Part shown: positions 57,750 to 64,000 of the stretch, one piece after another
Layout of the letters: each line of letters starts with the position of its first letter
How positions within the stretch are numbered: position 1 is the first letter of the stretch
From: Strongyloides papillosus
Lineage: Eukaryota > Nematoda > Chromadorea > Rhabditida > Strongyloididae
Direction: 5' to 3'
Assembly (NCBI GenBank): GCA_005656395.1
Contig: SRSI01000055.1
Location: 1-64,000 of the forward strand
DNA length: 64,000 bases
The notes under the pieces: generated by a model
Told to the model about the DNA's origin: nothing
The model's database searches: none
The model's input: the letters and a program-made list of their open reading frames with translations, nothing else
Made by a program: the position numbers and the translations under genes

Positions 57750-58960
57750 TTTGACTTATTTTTGTTTTTGACAGAAATGTATTTATGAATAAAAGATTTA
57801 TAGTAATATTAGTTATAAAAGATTAATATCCTAAAAAAGTTAAAGAGATATTTTTTAATTTAGTTTTGTGATAAAAGCTAGTTTTTACAGTTAAAAAATT
57901 TGATATGCTTAATAAAGTGACACATTTAAAGTTAAATATTAATTCTACATTATCATACATTTAAAAAAGTGAATTCCGATGACTTTCTTGCTTTAATTTT
58001 TAAAATGCATGTTACGTATTACGTATAAAAAAATCATATAAGTTAATAAATATAGCAAATGTAAATATTTTATAATTTAAAAATATATTCATGTTATTTA
58101 TTAATAGTAATATTCTCTAAAATTTTGGAAAATATTTATTTAATTGTATAAAATTACAATTATAGTAAAAGTATTTGAAAATTGGATTTTTGAATTAGAA
58201 AATAATGAACCTAAATGGTTTATTCATTAGATATTGTTATGAAAAAAATTACTTAATAATGGTAAGTATCTTAGTGTAAATGGATATAGTGTATTTATTT
58301 CTAAAATTCCACTATAAATCTATGGAAATAATTGTGTTTTAATGTTTAATTATATTAAGGTAAATGAAATATTTTATTTGATGTTAAACTACTTGAAAAA
58401 ATCTCTTACTTCAATTAAATATTTTAATAAATAATCTTGTTTCAATAATATAATTACTTTAAGCAGTACTTCAATCGAATATCATTAAAGAGGTAGTTAA
58501 AAATTATTATACATTATCATTTGTATTGGTACTTCATTATTAAATAATACATTTTGATAGATACTATTAGGAATATGAATATAAACTTTAACCGTTAAAA
58601 ATAGTGTTGTTAAAAGCAATTTGATTAGCTTTTAAAAATTTCTACCAAAAAATAAATAGAAATCTATTGTGTATTATAAATGTTACCTGTCAACTCGAAA
58701 CAAAGTAAATATATATCTTTTTTCATGTTAAATTTTACAATGACTTTACTTTCAAAATTTCCATAAAGGTTCCTTGTTTAATTGTTAATTGAAAAAAAAG
58801 TATCCAGTATAAAAATTTAATATAATTATTATATTTACTTAGTTTAATGGTAACTTATTTATAAAAAAATGATTAAAAAAATAATTGCTTCATTGGTTTT
58901 ATCATATGATACAAGTAAATATATAAAACATATACATTTAAATATAAATTTTAAAAAAAA
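57750..58960. other. Intergenic region between the two globins
   Basis: AT-rich, no credible frame. It should hold the promoter of globin 1 and the 3' region of globin 2; I see no distinctive motif. Confidence 0.4.
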
Positions 58961-58963
58961 AAG

Positions 58964-60035
58964 TTATTTTTCCTTTCCTGAAGTTATCAGCATAGGATTT
59001 GGTGATGAAGCTCTTGAAGGTATCTGTCTACCACCAAAATATGGTGTTTTCAATGAAAGAGATTTGTATTGAGATGACAATGAATTAATGCTTTCTAAAT
59101 TTGTTGATGAATCAAAAAGACAAATTGGGGATCCTCCTTGAAGAGAAGATGATGGTGTACGTAATTTATCTGTTATTGCTGCAATAAGAATTGTCCAAGC
59201 TTTACAAGCTTCTGGAAAGCATCTAACTGTTTCTTGAACTACAAGACTATCAACTAATAATTCTCCTAAACGATCAAAAGATGATGGGCGAAAGCCATAT
59301 TGTTTTAAATTAGCATGGAAAATGGCAACTTTATTAATATGTTCTATTATGTATTGTGGTTCTGCATCTAATGCTTTGATAACTTGAGAGATTAATGATA
59401 CAAAAAAATGAATATGTTCTCGTAAACCACAATGAGAGTGAGCGGCACACTTTGGTCTATGTTCATTTATAGATGGACAGGAAGGTCTTCTTCTTCCAGC
59501 ATACTCATATACAGAATCTACAAAAGCACTATTATAAAATACTTCTTTTACTGATTTGTCCTTCTAAAATAAATTATATCAAAATATATTAAATTTAATT
59601 TACCAATTCTAATTTATCAAAAACTTTTTCAACAATTGCTACAATTCCTTTACAGTTGCTTCTTGGTGTATCACATAGGCGAACCCATGTAACTTTTAGT
59701 GCTTTGACATGACTACTTTTAATTCCCCAAATAGTTGCCTTTAAAAATTTTTTATCTTTTCATATTATATCAGTTTATCACTTACTAATGTACATTTCAA
59801 AGCTGGAACAGATCCAGAACGTTTTCTCATATTAGCATCAACTTTTAACAAGTTATTTGGTTTTATCGGTGAGCCATCTTCACTACGTTCTGGTAGAATT
59901 TGAGATCTTCTCTAAAGTTAAATTTTAAAAATTCTCTTATCTCAAACAAACCCTTAATTTATCTGTTTTTGCTGATGCCTTTCCATCTTTCTTGGCACGT
60001 GGTTGATAATGAAGTCGGATAGATGCAGCAATCAT
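58964..60035 (-). CDS. Nematode globin-family protein 2 (four exons, 314 aa, intact)
   Basis: ATG 60035; exons 60035-59952, 59911-59786, 59738-59604 and 59563-58964; all introns GT-AG of 40-47 nt; coding length 945 nt, an exact multiple of three. N-terminus basic and Ser-rich (1-70), then HVKALKVTWVRLCDTPRSN (helix A-B), IVEKVFDKLE, VFYNSAFVDSV, a Cys/His/Arg insert (PSCPSINEHRPKCAAHSHC), LREHIHFFVSLISQVI (His165, candidate E7), FHANLKQYGF (His198, candidate F8), FDRLGELLVDSLV and AWTILIAAITDKL. The Ser-rich C-terminus (about 70 aa) may be disordered and phosphorylated. Paralogous to globin 1, with matching helix order. It is not visible as one open frame because of the introns. Confidence 0.75.
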
Positions 60036-63000
60036 TTTAAATTATTAATTTTTGTGGTATCAAAAATAAACAAATTAGATTTTAAGGAAATTTCTATAAT
60101 TATAATATCATTTAAAACTTAAAAAAACAAAAATGTATTCATAATATGATCATAAATTATAATAATGTAGAAAATAAATAAAATTATTTCCCAAAAGAGT
60201 TGTTTATAGTATCAAATATTATCAAGCTTCAAAATATTGCTGTTATTGATATTATAAAAAACTAAAATAAAATATATTAAAACTTTTTTTATATGGTTAT
60301 TTTAAAATGTCTGTTAAATGTAACTTATGAATAGTGTGTTAAAGTAAGTAAAAGTGTATTATTTTATCATTAAAAATTAGGAATTATGTTGTTACAAGTG
60401 TAATTAAATTTATTTTAGAATGATTTGCTGCACTAGTTATGTGAAATTTGAAGATACTAATATAATAGAAAATATAAATTGTCTGAGTTGTCTTATTGAG
60501 GTATTAAACGTGTTGTAAAGACTTTAATGAAGTCGGGACTTTACAAACAAAATATATAAAAACATATTATTAAATTTCAATTTTTTTGGTAGTTTGTAAA
60601 CATTAAAAATGACAAATAATTCATCATAATCTAAATAAATAATTTTTCGTTTTTTATAAACAATTAATACAGTCATAAATAATTTTAAATAAATAAAGAA
60701 AAAAATGAATTATAAACAATTTAAATGATAAAAAATAAATTCATCTAAATTAAGTGTAAAAAAATTTTATGCCATTTTACTATTTTCTTAGTTTATGAAG
60801 CAACATATAAAAATTAGCATCTTGCAAAAACAAATGACGAATAAATAAAGAACGATAATTCAATTGTTATTACCCCTACGGTGAAATATTTATTTTTAGA
60901 ATAATCATCAACAAAATAGGATAAATTTTACATTTTGTTAAATTGACATCTTAAAAATAGAATGCATCTTAATTTGATACATCTCTTTACTTATAAAAGT
61001 TATAAATATTCTATTTATAGTAGGCGTAAAAAATGTAAAATATAAAATAATAATTTTGAAATAATAAAGAAGGGTAAAAATTTTATTGGGGTATTTCTTA
61101 ACAAAATCAAAGACTTTAGATAAAAATTTTATTTTAAAACTTACAAAGTAGGTGGTGTCAATTCCTAAGATATCTTTTACTTAGTTATCTACACCCAATT
61201 TTTGAAGAAATTCCATATTCTAAATTTTTTGAAATCCTCTTGATATTAGTAAGTTTAATGAGACTAACCAAACATCTTCAAAGATTGAAAATGACAAAAA
61301 ATCGAAGTTGGGGGTGTTATGAATAGAAAGTCCAGGATTTTCTTCTTTAAAATTAGACATATTGTTTATATCATTGTTGTTGTACTTTCAACTGGGATAA
61401 ATTTGTTCTTAAAATTTCTTTTTAACAATAAGTTTAAAAAAATATAAAGAGAAATAAGTTAGTGGAGTATCAATAGATATTGACAATAAATATGCCTTAG
61501 AGAATAAATGCATAAAAGGAGTTTAAAAATAAAGAAAATTTGTGAAGTAAAAAGATATAAATTATAAAATAAATTGCTTGAGTAGATTTTTCAAATTGAA
61601 CTTTAGATATATTTTTTTCTACTATAAAGATAAGAAAAACTTTAGCGTAAATAGTACACAACTTTAAAAATAAATTATATATTTTAATTGAAAAGATTTA
61701 TAATTATGAATTTTAATATTTTTTATATTCCAAGCAAATCATTTTTATTAATTTAAAATATTAAAATTAAGAAAGATGCCGTACTTTTGAAAGCATTTTT
61801 GTTTTATTATAAAAAAAATAAACATGAAAGAATAACAATAAATTACTAAAAATAACAATTTCATACTGTAATAAGATATAATCTTAAATTTTGTTTGAAA
61901 TTGATATTATACTTTACTGTATATTTTTTTTTATTCTTCACGTGTAGATGCAACTTTTTTTTGGACATTTTTAAAATTCAAATGATATTTGAAAAATTGT
62001 GTAAAATAAATTAAGATGACGACTAGAATAAAATACCACATCTAATGAGTAAAAATTAATAATCAAAGAACGAAATTTGTGAATACTTATATCAATTTAA
62101 AAAAAAAATGTCTGTAATGGAGCATAAAAAAATAAACATTGAAGTAATATACTTCTTAATGTATAGTAAATTATAACAAAAAAAATTAAGTTGTTAGATG
62201 TTTCATTAGATATTAAAAGTTTGTTTCTATTCTAATGAAATGAATACTTTGAATGATAAATATATATATGCACCTAAAAAACAACTTAAAAATATATGCA
62301 TATACTGACTTCTAGCACGTTTCATTTGGACTCCCTAGTTTGTGAAATTTTTTTCAATATTTTTACATTAATTTTAAATATTCTAGACATTTTTTAGACT
62401 ATTAGCATTTCACATAAAAATAAAATTTCCTTATAATATAAAAGCTCTTAAAAAACATATAACAAAAAAATCACTCAGAGGAACACATTTTATTATAAAG
62501 TACATTTTTTACATTTATGTAGAACTAATTATAAAACTATTCATTTAAAATTTTAAAAATTTTACAATTCTCGTATTCAAGTGAAATTTCATTATGATAT
62601 AACCCTTTGACATTAACAGTTGTATTTGATACCATTAAATAAGCTTTAAATGGATATAGTTATTGAAAGTTAACAAAAGTGATTATCTTTATTTTGTTAA
62701 ATTTTTTTCATAACACCCAGCATGAAATATGGTCCAATTTTTTCTCAAGAAATATGTATTAAAACTTACAAAATGGATGGTTGAACTTTTTAAAGAAATT
62801 TGTTTAATGAAAATAATGAATATAAAGGTCATGAATATACCAAATTATTTTTTTTACAATACATAATGATAATGGTAAAAAAATTGAATGTCTTTTTAAA
62901 TTATAACATTATATGATGTATTACTAGCAAATATATCACTAATTCTTTTTATTTTTTGTTCATTTTGATATATAGTTATTTAATTATGAAAATTAAATAT

Positions 63001-64000
63001 TTTAATTTATTTTTTTTTAAAAAGTGTTTAAGTTATACCAATTTCTCTTATTAAATATAAATTTCGGTCATAATCTTATCCTTTATACTCTAAATATATA
63101 TTTTAATATAATAACATCTCAATAAAATAAATTTAAAATAATTTTTGAATGGTAATGAACACTTATATGTATTTTATTGGTTTAATATTTTCTATTATTT
63201 TAAAATACAACAAATGATATATTGTTTATTCCCATTGTTAAAATATAATAGAAATACATTTTTTATATTATTTATTTTCTGCATATTCTGATATTCTTTA
63301 AAAAGTTTCAAATTTATTGAGTTTATAAGATTTATAAAAGAAATGGTTTGATTAAATTTTATAACTAAATTGAGTTGCTGTACCTTATTTTTCTCTTTCT
63401 ACTAATTTGTTAAAGTCTTTTTTAACATTTCCTAGTTTGAATAACTGTCAATGAATAAAATTGTATTTTATATACAAAATTATTACGATCCAAAAGCTTT
63501 GGAAAAACAAACATTTCAAATTGAAAAATCATGATATTCCTTATTAAACTTGTTTAGGAATTATCATAAAGTTATGCGTAATGTTATTAAAAAAGATATC
63601 TTTGTTAGTTATTAAAAAAAATATTTATTCTATCTTAAAAAAATAGATTAAAAAAATGATAAATTGTAAAAACATTATGGCCATCATTATCAGCAAATAG
63701 TTCAAAGAAGTGATAGTTTACAATATAGAAAAAAATACTTTCTATTTTTTTAATGTATATATCAACATATTGAAGGCAATTATATGATATATTATTTTAT
63801 CAAAATAACTTTCACGTCAGTGTAGTTGTACTTTTATTTTCATTTTACTCCACACTTTTACTTTCATTTTAATAATATAAATTTCGATGAAGATAAGATG
63901 TTATTTATAGCTCAGTCCTTATTTAGTTATTAAATATTTTTATTTAACTAATTCAGTTACCTTTTATAGAGTTATTAGCATTAAATAAATTTTAGTAAAT
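60036..64000. other. Gene-free AT-rich stretch to the window end
   Basis: Only short random frames. A 45-codon minus-strand frame near 61,360-61,230 (MSNFKEENPGLSIHNTPNF…) looks slightly protein-like but stops early and has no partner exons. No repeat boundary or RNA gene recognised. Confidence 0.35.

Noticed and set aside
58869..59072. 67-codon plus-strand frame near the globins
   Set aside because: It is antisense to the last exon of globin 2, whose four-exon model is exact in frame and homologous to globin 1.
61230..61370. Short minus-strand frame that hints at an F-box-like start
   Set aside because: Stops after about 45 codons, no continuation by plausible introns, motif match too weak.

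Overview
The window looks like AT-rich nuclear DNA (by eye well over 70% A+T) of a nematode, most likely a Strongyloides-like clade IV parasite. The pointers are tiny GT-AG introns (23-74 nt exon gaps of about 39-74 nt), nematode-type globins, a CAP/SCP-TAPS remnant, a transthyretin-like candidate, small secreted protein families and PBS/LTR retroelements using tRNA-Gln. The genus assignment is inference. I saw no tRNA, rRNA or CRISPR and no bacterial operon structure.

Layout. 1-2.25 kb: two unrecognised protein genes. 3.2-7.3 kb: two copies (one frameshifted) of a small secreted basic protein family, separated by two non-autonomous DNA transposons. 9.4-10.5 kb: a decayed CAP-domain gene on the minus strand. 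10.5-13.7 kb: gene-free, with old repeats. 13.7-14.6 kb: a mariner-like foldback MITE with TA duplications. 15.4-44.1 kb: a large inverted duplication. Its arms (about 15,375-22,822 and 33,649-44,075) carry the same series of parts in opposite orientation: a truncated DNA transposon, a diverged LTR, a gypsy integrase end, an acidic ORF, an 84-aa membrane ORF, an 874-bp LTR with a tRNA-Gln primer site, and a retroelement-associated leucine-rich ORF converging on a gypsy pol end. Between the arms are a CACTA transposon (22,823-31,120), which carries an intact Ty3/gypsy element (23,115-27,409), and a gypsy pol pseudogene (31,121-33,686). The right arm carries an extra insertion of about 3.5 kb holding a third leucine-rich ORF and a captured fragment of a Mextli-like KH gene.

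44.6-51.5 kb: a broken transthyretin-like secreted gene, gene-free DNA, and a third intact secreted-family gene whose upstream region is split by an internally deleted LTR element (49,695-51,339). 54.2-60.0 kb is the conventional gene cluster: a protein tyrosine phosphatase, an RNase H1-like gene, and two tandem minus-strand globins. 60.0-64.0 kb: no gene seen.

Many recognisable genes differ from an open frame by single-nucleotide indels (phosphatase, RNase H, globin 1, transthyretin-like, secreted copy A, CACTA transposase, leucine-rich ORFs), several at homopolymers. Either this is a decaying TE-rich region or the assembly holds uncorrected long-read indels; the sequence alone cannot decide. 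The intact frames of the gypsy element, globin 2, the CACTA accessory gene and secreted copies B and C show that the errors are not everywhere.
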